From positions 92,204,264 through 92,268,263 of the forward strand of contig NC_088797.1 of NCBI RefSeq assembly GCF_011386835.1: a stretch of DNA of 64,000 bases, written 5' to 3'. A program made the position numbers and the translations under genes. Origin of the DNA: Chrysemys picta bellii. Taxonomy: Eukaryota > Chordata > Testudines > Emydidae. The notes beneath the pieces are model-generated. The model searched no databases and was not told the DNA's origin. It saw nothing but the letters and a program-made list of their open reading frames with translations. Positions 23,501-35,048 of this stretch are shown piece after piece. The stretch's first letter is position 1, and every line of letters starts with the position of its first letter.

Positions 23501-25576
23501 CTGTGTTCTCTACCCAAAATATCTTGAATTTGTGCAACATCTTGGTGTTTGGGGGAGAGAGAGATGCAAAAAAGTTGGTGTTACTGGAGTGCAGGATATT
23601 TTATTATATATTTTAATGGTTTTTTTGTTTAGGTTTGCGGTGATGTATGTGTGGATTAGTAGCTGGAGTTAATTGTTACTTCGTTTTATGGGTTTGTTGA
23701 AGTTTATTAAAAGCATTTACACTTGAAATAGGCATTTTTATCTACAGTGTATATCTAAATATTGATCTAATGCTTGGAATCTGTACATTACTACTACTAC
23801 TACTACTACTACTAAACATAATAAAATATTAATACATTTAAAAACAAAGAGATTAGCTACTAGTAACTGTACCCAAAATGTGTTAGAGAAGGCAAAGATG
23901 TCCAAGCTATTGACCCGATCCTGCAATTAGATCTGTGTGGGTGGATCCCTGTGCCAATGCTGAGCCCCACTGAGGTCAGTGTGAATTTTCATACAAGTTT
24001 GGGTACGCAATATTTAGAGAACATATGTGAAATGTTTCAATTTAGGCAATTCTCATGTCTCAAGAAAATAAACTCTCTGCCCTTGCAGCAAAATACCCCA
24101 AAGTGGAATGGAATCTGAGCTCTTTAGGGCAGTGTGTGCCTGCTTATTATACAAAAGTATTAAAAAATAAATTTTAGGACACTGTTTCTCTGTTAAGGAC
24201 AAAATTGCTCTCTCTAGTATACCGGTACTATTAGCTGAAATAGTTATCGTATACAGGAGGCCCCATGCTGCCCTGCATTGGTGTAACTGAGAACAAGCTT
24301 TGGCCTAGTGCTTGAAATTAGAGGTGGAAAAGTTAATAATTCCAACCACAAACTGAAATTTACAAACTAGTAGGTCTAAAAGGATATGCATTACACCTTT
24401 GCATTATGACATTTTTCTGAGGAACTGAAACACCGTTTTAATCTCATAAATCCATGAAAACTACCGTTGAGTGGAGAGGAACATTTGGTTTTGGTTAGCA
24501 CTGTACAGAATCACCTAAAATACTGAAAGTCTTGCAATTTCCATACTAACAAGCATTTTCAAAGATCACCCTTTCTTGCATAATTTGAGATGTGTGGGAA
24601 ACGAATAGCCCTCAAATAATATGACGCTAAAAATAATCAAAATGAAATTTATTTAATAGACTCAAACAATACTAACTAGAACCAACATCTACTTCATGCA
24701 AATTTAATTACCCCTGTTATGCTATAATACAAGGAAACATTTATATGTCTATACATGACAACTTTGATATAGTTCAAATGGTCTGCTTCACTGACACATA
24801 CTAAAGATCTTACTTGAATGTCTTGGAAACTCCTACTTCTAGCCCTTTTATGGGCTTTGTAAAACTGCTTTATTAGATGCCAAATGTCTGTGGCTATCAA
24901 GTCATTTGCCCATTGTGTAAATGAAGTGGTACGGTAACAATTTTGGCTTTGCTAAATGAATACAAACCCTAGAAGAGAATCTTTGGAAAAAGCTTGAAAT
25001 AACATGAAGGGTAGGGTCAAGAGTTAACAGTCTGGTACTCATCTGAGTTTAGTAGTGGATCCAAAGAATCTGAGCTGGCATTAGCAAGGTCAAAAAAGGC
25101 AGGGCACCCTGACGAGAGGTCTTGGTAAATTTCAATTAACCCATAGTAAAACAAGAATTATTGCAACTGCCTTCTCCATTCTGTCTGCAATTGTAGACTA
25201 AACCTCGGAGTCTATGATCCTTTGTGAGGTGAAGGAATATTTTATCTTTGCAGTTATGTGCAGTTTATTAGACCTGAACACTGTAGACAGGAATGCCTAA
25301 AGTCATGATAGCTTAAAGAAAATGAAAACACTTCAACATGATTTGAACAGATGGCATAACCTTTAATATAAAACTTGTGTTCTTGGAGCCACAGTTCCTG
25401 GCACAATCTGCATGATATTCTCATGTTCCTATTTTGAAGATGGAAGAGTAAGGAAATTTACCCTCTAGATCTAGTTCTGATTCTCTTTCTTGCTTTGCCA
25501 AAATGTTTTATTTTAGTTGTTGTTCCTGTAATCCTGCTAGCACCCATCTCTGTACTAATGCAGAGTTGATTTAATA
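20535..25576. other. Long AT-rich stretch without gene
   Basis: No coding or RNA gene was recognised. Simple repeats are an interrupted (GT)n at 21074-21097 and a (TAC)n tract at 23788-23814. 21825-21908 and 23925-23990 are fragments of the old 'GATCCT...GTGTA' palindromic repeat. The open frames scattered here (for example 22605-22856 and 23445-23672) have no family motif. Confidence 0.4.
23788..23814. repeat. (TAC)n microsatellite, about 9 units
   Basis: Nine tandem TAC triplets run without interruption. Read on the minus strand they encode the Val run of the frame at 23738-23926, so that frame is an artefact of the repeat. Confidence 0.95.
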
Positions 25577-25830
25577 GATTCATAGATTCTAAGGCCAGAA
25601 GGAACCATTGTGATCCAGTCTGACCGCATAGCACAAGCCATACAACTTCCCCAAAATAATTCCTAGTTCATCTTTTAGAAAAACATCCAATTTTTACTTT
25701 AAAATTGTTGGTGATGGAGAATCCATCAAAATCCTTGTTCCAGTGGTTAGTTACTCACACCATGTAAAAATTTGTCCTATTTCTAGTGTGAATTTGTCTG
25801 GCTTCAATTTCCAATTGTTTCAGTGGAACT
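25577..25830 (-). mobile_element. CR1 LINE 3' end, minus strand
   Basis: The left end ATTCATAGATTCTAAGGCCA is the complement of the CR1 terminus ending AATCTATGAAT. Then come GAACCATTGTGATCCAGTCT and CAACTTCCCCAAAATAATTC, 3' untranslated and C-terminal ORF2 landmarks of a turtle CR1 subfamily. It is heavily 5' truncated, as is usual for this LINE. Confidence 0.8.
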
Positions 25831-26061
25831 GTGCACAGGTACATGCCAGCATATCACATTACAGACTTGGGACCAAAATTAATGAAGCCAAAGAAAATCA
25901 AATACCAAATGCAACAGAAAAAAAGATTTTTTTTTCCCCAAAGTGGGATACAATATCTACTATGGGTGTGGTTATATCTAGAGCATACTATATATTTGAA
26001 ATTCTATATATAGATTATTTTCCCATTTAAATTTCACCTCTGTGATACCTCTGAAGAAAGA

Positions 26062-26072
26062 GGGGGGGGGGG
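26062..26072. repeat. Poly-G run (11 nt)
   Basis: Eleven consecutive G residues sit in otherwise AT-rich DNA. The exact length is likely to be unreliable in sequencing. Confidence 0.9.
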
Positions 26073-26331
26073 ACTCTGAATAAACATAGAGGTTAAAAAA
26101 AAAGCTTCAGCAAATATGATTTTTTCGGGATTGTTCAGCATATATTCTTCCTCCATAAACAAATTTAAAGATGGATGTATGTTTCTTGACCTAATTTCAG
26201 ATCTACTTTAGCTACCATTGTTCATACAAGATATTTGGAAAGGCTAAGTTTGTGCATTTTATTGAAGAAACACTTACGCATATGATTTCAGAATCAGAAT
26301 GGTCATGTATAAAATTGTTGTATGTATGTAG

Positions 26332-26466
26332 TATTGTAGCTGTGATTGGTCCCAGGATGATAGAGGCAAAATGGGTGAGGTAGTATCTTCTATTGGACCA
26401 ATTTCTGTTGGTGAGAGACAAGCTTTTGAGTTTACATAGAGCTCTTTTGCAGATTATCCAACAGAT
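26332..26466 (+). mobile_element. tRNA-derived SINE (second family), degraded
   Basis: TTGTAGCTGTGATTGGTCCC, then GAGGCAAAATGGGTGAGGTA, CTATTGGACCAATTTCTGTT and GAGAGACAAGCTTTTGAG form the landmarks of an abundant turtle SINE whose 5' part resembles a tRNA. A further degraded copy of the same head is at 62827-62920. The minus-strand frame at 26212-26487 overlaps it and is not a gene. Confidence 0.65.
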
Positions 26467-26484
26467 CCAATTTTCATCTCTAAA

Positions 26485-27320
26485 CATTTGACAATGTTGG
26501 GAAGTTCACTACCTAAGCTGTTGCCCCAGACACACAGGAAGAAAGACAAGATGCAAGATATATGATTTAACTAGGCTGAAATTAACTCAGTTCCCAGATG
26601 AGTTATTTGGCCATAACTTGTAGAGTGCAGGTCATCCTTCCCTTCCTTAGCAGTTCACTTGTAGAAGGGGTGCCATCCGCTCTCCACGCCTGGTATAAGC
26701 TCATTGCTGGGACTCAATATCCTTCCCCTTGTATGAGGGTTAAGGGGCTGCTAGGGAAAAGAGGAGTGTCTGTTGGGATCAGAATGTAGGAGCCTCAACC
26801 CATTCCTCAGCTGCTTAGGAGATGCCTTCCCTAAAGTCCACATCTAATACCAATTTAAGGAAGGACTACCTGGACTGGACACCTGCCACCAGGAGGCACC
26901 AACAACTAGCTTGGCTGCAATGGTTTATATGTACTCAAGTGATTGGGAGACAATGGACTTCCACTGCGCCTCTCTGACCAGAAGATGCCTCCTCCCCACC
27001 CTCTGCAGCCCAAGAGAAAGCTGAACTCCTATGAGAAAGGGGAACTCCTTAAAGGGCCCACAGCCCTCTTTCCTCTACTGGTCTAGCCAAAGCTCCTCTG
27101 TCTAAGGCAGCAGGGTGTGCATTCTGACAGATTTACCATTCCTCATGACTTAGTAAATGTTATTGATCTTGAAGTGGCTTTTTCACTACCATAACATCGA
27201 TCCTTAAAACATTTACGCACCTGAAGCTCATGGGACTACTCACAGTGAATAAAGTTAAGCAAATATGTAGGTCTTTGCATGATAAGAGCCTTAGTTTTAT
27301 CAGGATCAAATTAAGATTTT
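26485..27320. other. Unassigned sequence
   Basis: Moderately GC-rich compared with its surroundings. The frame at 26598-26789 has no recognisable motif. No repeat ends were found. Confidence 0.35.
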
Positions 27321-27332
27321 CATATTATCCAG

Positions 27333-27514
27333 AAGTACTTGTGGCACCTTAGAGACTAACAAATTTATTAGAGCATATAGCTATATGCATCCGAAGAAGT
27401 GGGCTGTAGTCCACGAAAGCTTATGCTCTAATAAATTTGTTAGTCTCTAAGGTGCCACAAGTACTCCTGTTCTTCTTTTTGCGGATACAGACTAACACGG
27501 CTGTTACTCTGAAA
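27333..27514 (-). mobile_element. Fold-back tRNA-derived SINE inside one 12-bp target duplication
   Basis: Read on the minus strand, a complete SINE head starts GTTTCAGAGTAACAGCCGTG and its body runs to GGATGCATATAG. The sequence then turns back on itself. The plus-strand left arm 27334-27377 is an exact inverted copy (44/44) of 27422-27465, with a 44-bp spacer holding the remaining tail. The junction is the perfect palindrome GCATATAGCTATATGC. The whole unit is flanked by CATATTATCCAG (27321-27332 and 27515-27526), so it integrated as one piece. The inverted arm stops at the boundary of the tRNA-related head. Confidence 0.9.
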
Positions 27515-28168
27515 CATATTATCCAGGTAGATCAACTTTTTCTCCAAAGTTTCCAATCTAAAAGATAATTTCAAGTAGATTTCCCACAGAAAAAGAAAAG
27601 GAAAAAATTGTAAAATGCTCCTTACTCATTCAGAGTGGTAAAAATATGAATGGCAGTTTGGTTATTAGGACTACTTATATTTCCCTCTCCCACAGTGGCA
27701 TTTCTAAAAGTAGGCAGTAGAGGGTGCTCATGAAGTTTCTATGAGTTCTGTTAGTATTTCTGTTCAAATAAGTGAGATCTTTTTAGGGGTCTTTTTAGGT
27801 TTTTTTGTTTTTTGTTTTTGGTGGGGAGAGGAGGAAAGATAATTTTAAACATTCTTTTGTTTATTTTTTTCTCTCCCTGACCCCATCCTACTAAAGAGTC
27901 TACTTGCATGCTTAAAGATCTGTACATGCCTAAGTGCTTTGCTGAATTGGAACCTTGGTAAGTTGACTTCCTTCGAACTTAATACAAGGGTTAGCCATAG
28001 CAGGAGTTGGTGGGATATAAGACCTTTATAGAGCACTACCTCAATACTGCTTCTAAACAATTCACATCTATTAATTAATCTACTTCTATTTATCTGGTCA
28101 ATGAGGGTTCTTCTTTCTGACAATCCTCTAACTGTCAATGAACAAAGACTACGCATAGGACCTCAGAA

Positions 28169-28486
28169 CAGTGGTGGCCAAACTTACTGGCCCTCCGAAC
28201 CACATACGACAATCTTCAGAATCTCAAGAACCAGAGCACACCTGCCAGGAGTCGGGACTCAAGGAGTCAGCCCCACTCTTGCTGGAGCTCCAGCAGATGC
28301 GCCCTGCAGGGCTGAAGCCCCGAGACCATCCTCCCCACTGGGCAGAAGCCCCTATCACACCACCCTGCTGCAAGGCAGAGGTCCTGAGCTCTCCTCCCCA
28401 CCCAGTCTGGTAGGTGGAAAATGGGGGGCGGAGGGGGTTGTGAGCTGCACTTTAATGGTAAAAGAGCCACAGTTTGGCCACCCCTG
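28169..28486. mobile_element. Non-autonomous hAT transposon
   Basis: It begins CAGTGGTGGCCAAAC and ends GTTTGGCCACCCCTG, inverted repeats matching 14 of 15. It is flanked by the perfect 8-bp repeat CCTCAGAA (28161-28168 and 28487-28494). The 318-bp interior is GC-rich and Pro-coding by composition, which explains the 147-codon frame at 28101-28544. No transposase is present. Confidence 0.9.
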
Positions 28487-28494
28487 CCTCAGAA

Positions 28495-31400
28495 CTTCAT
28501 CAGAAGGTTCCACAGAACTAGCAAATTTGAGTCAAATGTTATGAAAAGAAATTGGATAAATTACTCCTCAACATGAAAATGACAAGGGCTAGCACAAATT
28601 TATAGCAGTCGACTACCAATTGGTGGACCGCAGTAGTACCAAGATACAAATTTATTTAATTTACTGTATTAGTATATGTTTAAAATATATTCCTGTTGAA
28701 AGAGATCTGAGATTGCTGTGACCAGCTTTCTCCCCCCCATTCGCCCTTCAAGCTAGCTCTCAATCTATCGTTTTCCACTACCTGGAAATCCTTTAGAAGT
28801 ATTTAGCTAACAACTCTCAGCCAGCCAATTTCTTCTTCTGCCTTACATGTAGCCAAAGTGATGTTTTTGGGAGACAGGCTGCAAGCAAATCTAATATTTC
28901 TATAATAAACAATAACTAAGTGAGTTTTTTCCTCCAAAGACAATTCTGACATCTGTTCAAAAGTGCTACTATGTAACATTCTAGGGGAATGGTGTTTATC
29001 AATTTGTGGTGTTATACTGTACATCTCAACACTGATTTTACTATACTCATTCCCAGACAAAAAACTATGCTAAAATGAAGGGTGAGAGTACATGTTTATC
29101 ATTTTTAAATTACTGATATTACAGAGATGTTGTAATTATCCTTTAAACAAGCAGTAGAAATTCAGAACTAAAGTTAAACTTGAGAAAATTCCAAACCCGT
29201 CATGGTATGTAAATGTACAGTTAAGGCACCCAAACAATTTCAACTGTGCCATACAGTAACCATATGGTGATTAATTAATTTTAGTGCTTCTTGTCCCAGA
29301 TTAGATGGAAGTGATTTTTAAAGACATTAAGAGTTTTTTCATATTTCTTTTCTTCATAGAAATTTCCTTTTGACATCACCCCAAAAAAGCAACTCCTAAA
29401 ACAGATGAAACAATGTATCTGTATTGAGAGGATTACAAATGAATTTTTGACATGACACAAGTAACAAAACAGTAGTAAGGACAGGGGAAGGAGAAATAAA
29501 ATAACAAAGACTATGCCAATAAGATAATGTGATTACTAGTGAATAGTGTGATGGCTCAAAGAACTGTTTTCTGTCTTTTTTTTAATAGATTTTTCTGTTG
29601 GGGAAAAAAATCCTGGTTAAAATGATGGTTGTGTGTTGGAAATATTTTCTTCTACAATCCTCTGAACTTAATGCCACAATACAAAACATTTAACAAAAAT
29701 GGTGAGATGATTATGATAAATGGACTGCAATCCTGTTCATGTACACATTAGAACCTAAGCTTGCAGGATGAAACCAAAGAAAGTAATTTAAAGTACTACT
29801 TAGTCTGACTACATACATACTACTTAGTCTGACTACATTTTACTACTTTTTTATTTTATATTTGAAACACTGCTGGAGTAAATTCATAAAGGTTACAGAT
29901 TGCATTATTTCAAGAAACAGCCTGTTTGTCAGATTCCAGTGTACTGTGGAGATGACCTATTACAGGATTATCATCTTATTCAGAATGAATGTACTTTTGA
30001 AACAGAAAGATATTGTAAATAATAGTACACAAGCAATTACACCACTATGAATATGTCCTTAAATGTTTCCTTAATGCTTTCATTGTGCTATTACAAAATT
30101 GACTGGAAAGTTGAACAGATATTTTAAACACAAGCGTCCATCCAGATTTTTTTTTCCCCATTCAGTTCACCAAATTATGAAATGACTTAATGCTTAACAG
30201 GAAGAATCTTTCTGATTGGTTGTCAGTGATGTCATACAGAACTTGAGTCAAAACTCATTTGCAGAACCAGGGCTATGACCTGTCTGCTTTATTATTTCCC
30301 GATTTCCATTTCAGAAAAGCAATGACACAATAACCAATGCTTTCCCAGAGATTTATTGCATTTTTTCAGGTAATTGAACTTGTATAGGCTTTCACCTCGT
30401 TCTATAGCCACAACATATGTGCAAGTGTGCAAATATACCCCATAATATTAGGAAATGAGAGAGAACCTACTCAGAATAGACTCTTCTACTTTGTTTTGTT
30501 CATAAATATCTGCTAAATGTAATAGAGAACTTTTTGTAATGGCCTTTCCAAGACTTGTAGCCTTAGCGTTAGAGCAGGACTTAACTTCTAAATCTCTATT
30601 TGGAAGGAAATTTCAACCTTTTGCAATTTTGGTTTCCCAAAAATTTCCCATGAAACAGAAATTCTCTAAAATTTTGTTTCAGAATCACCCATAGTTGGTG
30701 TTTCTGAAACAAAATATTCTCACCAGGGTCCCAACAGCTGCTGACTGAAATTGATTTCACTGCTGCCCACCACTGAATAGCACGGCAATGCTACCTTGGA
30801 AGCTCAGGCTTGCTGGCTGGCAGGAGACCATGCAAGTACCTGCCAGAGATTCATCAAACCTGATACATTTCTCCAAAACGCTTTAGGTTTGATTAATGAA
30901 CATTTTTTAGTTTTGTCATAAAATTCCCAATCAGTTCTTTCAAGTCTCCAAAATACTGCTAGGCAAACAAGCATAAAGTTTTCCAAAGAATGTGAAAATA
31001 CATAAAAACCATAAGCAGTCTGTTAAATTTATCTGTTTCACAATGACCTATTTTATTCAGGGAGCTAGTGAATAGACAGTTGGCTGTTCAGGATAGTTAA
31101 TCTGTGAAACAATACATTTTTTTTTTTTTTAGGGATAAAGGAATTTACTTCTGTAGAATGTTCAGCGATTGCTGTAAAACTAAATTTGCAAAACCTTTGA
31201 CGAAAAACTTAATCTGGTAATGAAAAAAACCTTTTATAGCTGAGAAAGAGAATGCAAATGTGTGCACGCATGGGCCCAATCCTGCAAATGTTCCTCACTC
31301 TGTGTGTCAGGATTTAAATCGCCTGGGACAAAATGTAGAAGTGCCACCACCTACTTTTGGTTTTTAGCTGAGCTTCTCCTTCTACTGTTTCCTCTCTGTC

Positions 31401-31527
31401 TGCACTTGCCAACTTTGCTACCAACTTGTTTAATTATGAGGTTTCCACTTTGGTGTGTGTTGTTTTTTTACAAATTCCCAGTAGTTCTGTAACAAGTGTG
31501 TATTTCTGGTTCTTGATTTGTATTCAT
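28495..31527. other. AT-rich stretch without gene
   Basis: Small features only: a 21-bp tandem duplication of TACTACTTAGTCTGACTACAT (29796-29837, with a few bases between the units), an inverted pair ATTTTGTTTCAGAA/TTCTGAAACAAAAT (30671-30684 and 30702-30715) inside an A/T-rich old repeat, and a poly-T run at 31117-31130. No coding signature was recognised. Confidence 0.4.
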
Positions 31528-31635
31528 ATTCATAGATTCCAAGGCCAGAAGGGACTGTTGTAATCTTGTCTGACCTCCTGTATAAGAGGCATAGAACTTC
31601 TGCAAAAAAATTCCTTTTTAACAACAGCATATATT
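31528..31635 (-). mobile_element. CR1 LINE 3' end fragment, minus strand
   Basis: ATTCATAGATTCCAAGGCCA followed by GAAGGGACTGTTGTAATC and TGTCTGACCTCCTGTATAAG is the same CR1 tail as at 25577, severely 5' truncated. Confidence 0.75.
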
Positions 31636-31897
31636 CTTTTTTTTTAACTTGCCAGATGAGTTGATTGGGATAAAGATCGCGCTGCAAGCATGGCATCAGG
31701 CAACTGAGGCAGGAAGAGCAGCCGTGTCCATTGCATATGCTGTTAAAGAAAAATGATATACAGCATCTTTCAAACACTCTGTCCCCCCATAATCTAGTCC
31801 TCCTCTTACTCATTTCCCCCCCATCACAGTCATTCCCCACTAACCTCCTTCAGTCATCCCCTGCAACTCACTCCAAATCAGATTCACCTAGTGACAC

Positions 31898-32714
31898 TGT
31901 CAGGGTTCCCGCCCCATTCTGAACTCTGGGGTACAGATGTGGGGACCTGCATGAAAGACCCCCTAAGCTCATTTCTACCAGCTTAGGTTAAAAACGTCCC
32001 CAAGGCACCAATCCTTTCCTTGTCCTTGGATGGTATTGCTGCCACCACCAAGTGATTTAGACAAAAAAATCAGGAAAAGGACCACTTGGAGTCCCTATTT
32101 CCCCAAAATATCCCCCCAAGCCCCTTCATCCCCTTTCCTGGGGAGGCTTGAGAATAATATACTAACCAATTGGTTACAATGTGAGCACAAACCAACCCCC
32201 TTGGTTTTTAGGACACTGAACATCAATCAGGTTCTTAAAAGAAAAAAAATATTTTAAAGAAAAAAGTAAAAGAAGCACCTCTGTAAAATCAGGATGGAAG
32301 GTAACTTTACAGGGTGATAAAAAGATTTTAAAAACAGAGGATTCCCCTCTAGGCTCAGCTTCAAAGTTACCAAAAAAAAAAAAAAAGGAATAAAACTCAC
32401 TCTTAGCTTGTGAATTTTCCCTATGCTAAAACAAAAGATAATCTAATGCATTTCCTTGCCATTACTTACAATTTTTGTAATCTTAGATGCTCATCTCATG
32501 TATGTTTTTAGGAGATGTTTTATCTGCTTGGTCTCTCTCTCCATCCAGAGAGGGAACAAACAGAGAGCACAAACAAAACCTCCTCCCCCCCACAAGTTTT
32601 GAAAGTATCTTCTTTCCCCATTGGTCTGGTCAGGTGCCACCTAGGTTAATTGAACTGATTAACCCCTTACTGGTAAGGCAATTCAGTACAGCTGCCCTGT
32701 GTATATTTATGACA
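31898..32714 (-). mobile_element. Solo LTR with 5-bp target duplication
   Basis: The 817-bp block starts TGTCAGGGTTCC and ends ATATTTATGACA, with TGTCA/TGACA inverted termini. Flanks are GACAC on both sides (31893-31897 and 32715-32719), a perfect 5-bp duplication of the retroviral or gypsy integrase type. From memory it belongs to a common turtle LTR whose sense strand begins TGTCATAAATAT, hence the minus orientation, consistent with a reversed CCAAT motif (CATTGGTC) at about 32619-32626. No internal genes remain. A 15-base poly-A (32372-32386) lies inside. Confidence 0.8.
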
Positions 32715-32719
32715 GACAC

Positions 32720-33269
32720 ACACCAGGCATCTCTCCAAATCACCCACTACATCCCCTACCCCCAGTGACATCGTTACTCAGCAAGGCTGGTTATGTGACC
32801 ATTATACCTCTTTGACCCTTTCTGGGCTTGTGCAGCACTGAGACCTACTGGAATGAGCTGAGCTAACATTAGGCTGGCAGAGTTATGCAACTTGGTCTCA
32901 GTTATGCAGGCTAGGTTGAATGCCATTTATGAGATTATTGTGAATGATGTTAATTTTGTTGGGAACTGGTGTTGGACTGATCTGGATGATACTGAGGGCC
33001 AGGTTGCTGGTTCCTGATTCTGTGGTCTTTGAACGGGAGGTATCAATTAAGGTGTCTGAGACAGCAAGTAAATATACCACATGATATTTTCCTGGAAGCT
33101 GATCTCTGCTTACTTTGTCTACTCGTTCCTGTCATACCAATGATTTGGTAGACCAGGAAATCCTGCCCTAAACACTTTTCTTTTTTCTTCTGGATCACCA
33201 GATCCCAAAGGTACAGCAAGCCTATTCGACCTTCTTGGCCATCCTTTTAGTACATTGTCCCAGAAAGAG
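32720..33269. other. Unassigned sequence
   Basis: Nothing is recognised between the solo LTR and the CR1 tail. Short frames carry no motif. Confidence 0.35.
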
Positions 33270-33440
33270 AATGTAGGAACTGCCCTACTGGACCAGGCAC
33301 CAATCCATCTAGTCCAGTATCTCATTTCTACCGGGACAGGCCCTTCAGAGGAGTGTGTAACAACCAGGCAAATGAGGGATACTCTGCCCCTCCACATTCT
33401 CATCCATCCAGGATAGCTAGAGCTTGGCTTAAGCACCTAA
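33270..33440 (-). mobile_element. Degraded CR1 3' end, minus strand
   Basis: GGAACTGCCCTACTGGACCA, then CCAATCCATCTAGTCCAGTA and TCATTTCTACCGGGACAGGC follow the order of the CR1 3' region seen at 36973 and 38042, but from a different, more diverged subfamily. The 105-codon minus frame at 33119-33436 reads through it by chance. Confidence 0.6.
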
Positions 33441-34097
33441 ACATGAATGGCCAAGTATTGAGAGTTTAGTCTGTGTTGAAATTTGTGGCAAGGTTTTGTA
33501 GGTCATTACTCCAGCTTGAATAACGTACAGTAGAGTACAGGCTTTTATCCTGGAAAAAAACTCACCCACTGGAGGATGGGAAGGTATTTTATCCCTCTAT
33601 GTTTAGGTCAAATGAATGCTACTGAAAAAAGGTGTTGGTGCTACAGATGCTTCTCTTTGGTAAACTTTCTGGATGGATATTATGGATTATCCTATTTTTT
33701 GTAATTTTTTTTAAATTAGTGCTCTTAACTGTAACAAGTGTAACTAGTTTAAGAAATAGAAATCTGAATATAGTATCATGTTTTTAAATACATTATCCTG
33801 CTTTGTACAGCATACTTTCAAGGGGGGTTAAATGTATGAAGGGTACTTCAAATATAAATTCTAAGAACCTGAGCTAGCTGATTAACAGAAAAGGGTAGAC
33901 CTAGTGCAATCCCCAAAGAAAACCACTTGTAGCAGCTTCTTAGTTACAGTATGCAGAGACTTCAAAAAACTTCTGTTATCAGTAGTCTGTTCAATAACTG
34001 TGTAATACTTCAGTACAAGATAATGCATCTGGTTTGTATTAAAATAGTTATGCTGCTGAGGTCAGTTTAAGCAAATGACAATTAAGCTATGGGGTAC
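33441..34097. other. Unassigned AT-rich sequence
   Basis: No gene, RNA or repeat family was recognised here. Confidence 0.35.
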
Positions 34098-34110
34098 ACT
34101 TTGAAATTAG

Positions 34111-34336
34111 AACAACAAGGAGTCTGGTGGCACCTTAAAGACTAACAGATTTATTTGGGCATAAGCTTTCGTGAGTAAAAACCTCACTTCTTCGGATGCT
34201 ATGCTATGCATCCGAAGAAGTGAGGTTTTTACTCACGAAAGCTTATGCCCAAATAAATCTGTTAGTCTTTAAGGTGCCACCAGACTCCTTGTTGTTTTTG
34301 TAGATACAGACTAACACGGCTACCCCCTGATACTTG
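34111..34336 (-). mobile_element. Fold-back tRNA-derived SINE with perfect 89-bp arms
   Basis: The left arm 34111-34199 (AACAACAAGGAGTCTGGTGG...CTTCGGATGC) and the right arm 34208-34296 are exact reverse complements over all 89 bases, around the loop TATGCTAT. To the right the tRNA-related head continues (GATACAGACTAACACGGCTA) to about 34330, so one arm is a full SINE on the minus strand and the other lacks only its head. The unit is bounded by ACTTTGAAATTAG at 34098-34110 and 34337-34349, a perfect 13-bp target duplication. One insertion event therefore delivered the whole hairpin. Confidence 0.92.
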
Positions 34337-34703
34337 ACTTTGAAATTAGGTCCACTGAAGAATTTCAGCATCCCAAAGAGACAGGCTGTATCAGCAGTAG
34401 CTCTTAATCACACAGTAAAAAACCTAATTTACACAACATAGTCTAGCTTAGTGGCTCATCTGTCAGTGTACAGCCTGTGGAGATTAGAGACTATGGTACA
34501 AGAGCAACTTGACTCCTTTGAGCCTATCATCTTTCCTTCATACTTCTGTGGAAAGAGCTACCATGGAGCCATTGCTGTGTAGTATAGAGAAGGTGGCAAA
34601 TCCTCATGTATGGTCACTCCCTAATCTGCCCATTTTGTGCAATAGAATTCTAGCACTACTACTATGCTTAGGGCCTTCAGCACCTGCAGATCCAGGGATA
34701 GGT

Positions 34704-35015
34704 CAGTGGCTCTCGACCTTTCCAGACTACTGTACCCCCAAGTTTCAATTCTCTTAAAAACTTACAAAATCAGGCATAAAAATACAAAGGTGGCATAGCA
34801 AACTATTAATGAAAAATTGCTTACTTTCTCATTTTTCCCATATTATAAAATAAATGAACTGGACTATAAAAATTGTACTTACATTTCATCGTGTAGTATA
34901 AAAAGTAGTATAAAATCACGGTCTATGAAATTTTAGTTTGTGCTGACTTCACTAGTGCTTTTCATGTAGCCTGTTGTAAAACTAGGCAAATATCTAGATG
35001 AGTTGATATCAGTGA
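34704..35015. mobile_element. Non-autonomous hAT transposon, right end missing
   Basis: It starts CAGTGGCTCTCGACCTTTCC, then TACCCCCAAGTTTCA, then an AT-rich body ending ...ACTAGGCAAATATCTAGATG. From memory the intact family ends in an inverted GAGAACCACTG-type terminus, which is absent here. The right end has been lost, and no target duplication can be read. Confidence 0.7.
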
Positions 35016-35048
35016 TATTTTTTCCATAGACCCATGGCAGGTTCCAAG

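Noticed and set aside
23738..23926. Frame with a poly-Val run
   Set aside because: The run is the (TAC)n microsatellite read on the minus strand.
28101..28544. 147-codon plus-strand frame
   Set aside because: It lies almost wholly inside the hAT element at 28169-28486, and its Pro-rich composition follows from GC-rich repeat sequence.
31430..31840. 136-codon minus-strand frame
   Set aside because: It overlaps a CR1 tail at 31528-31635 and carries no protein family motif.
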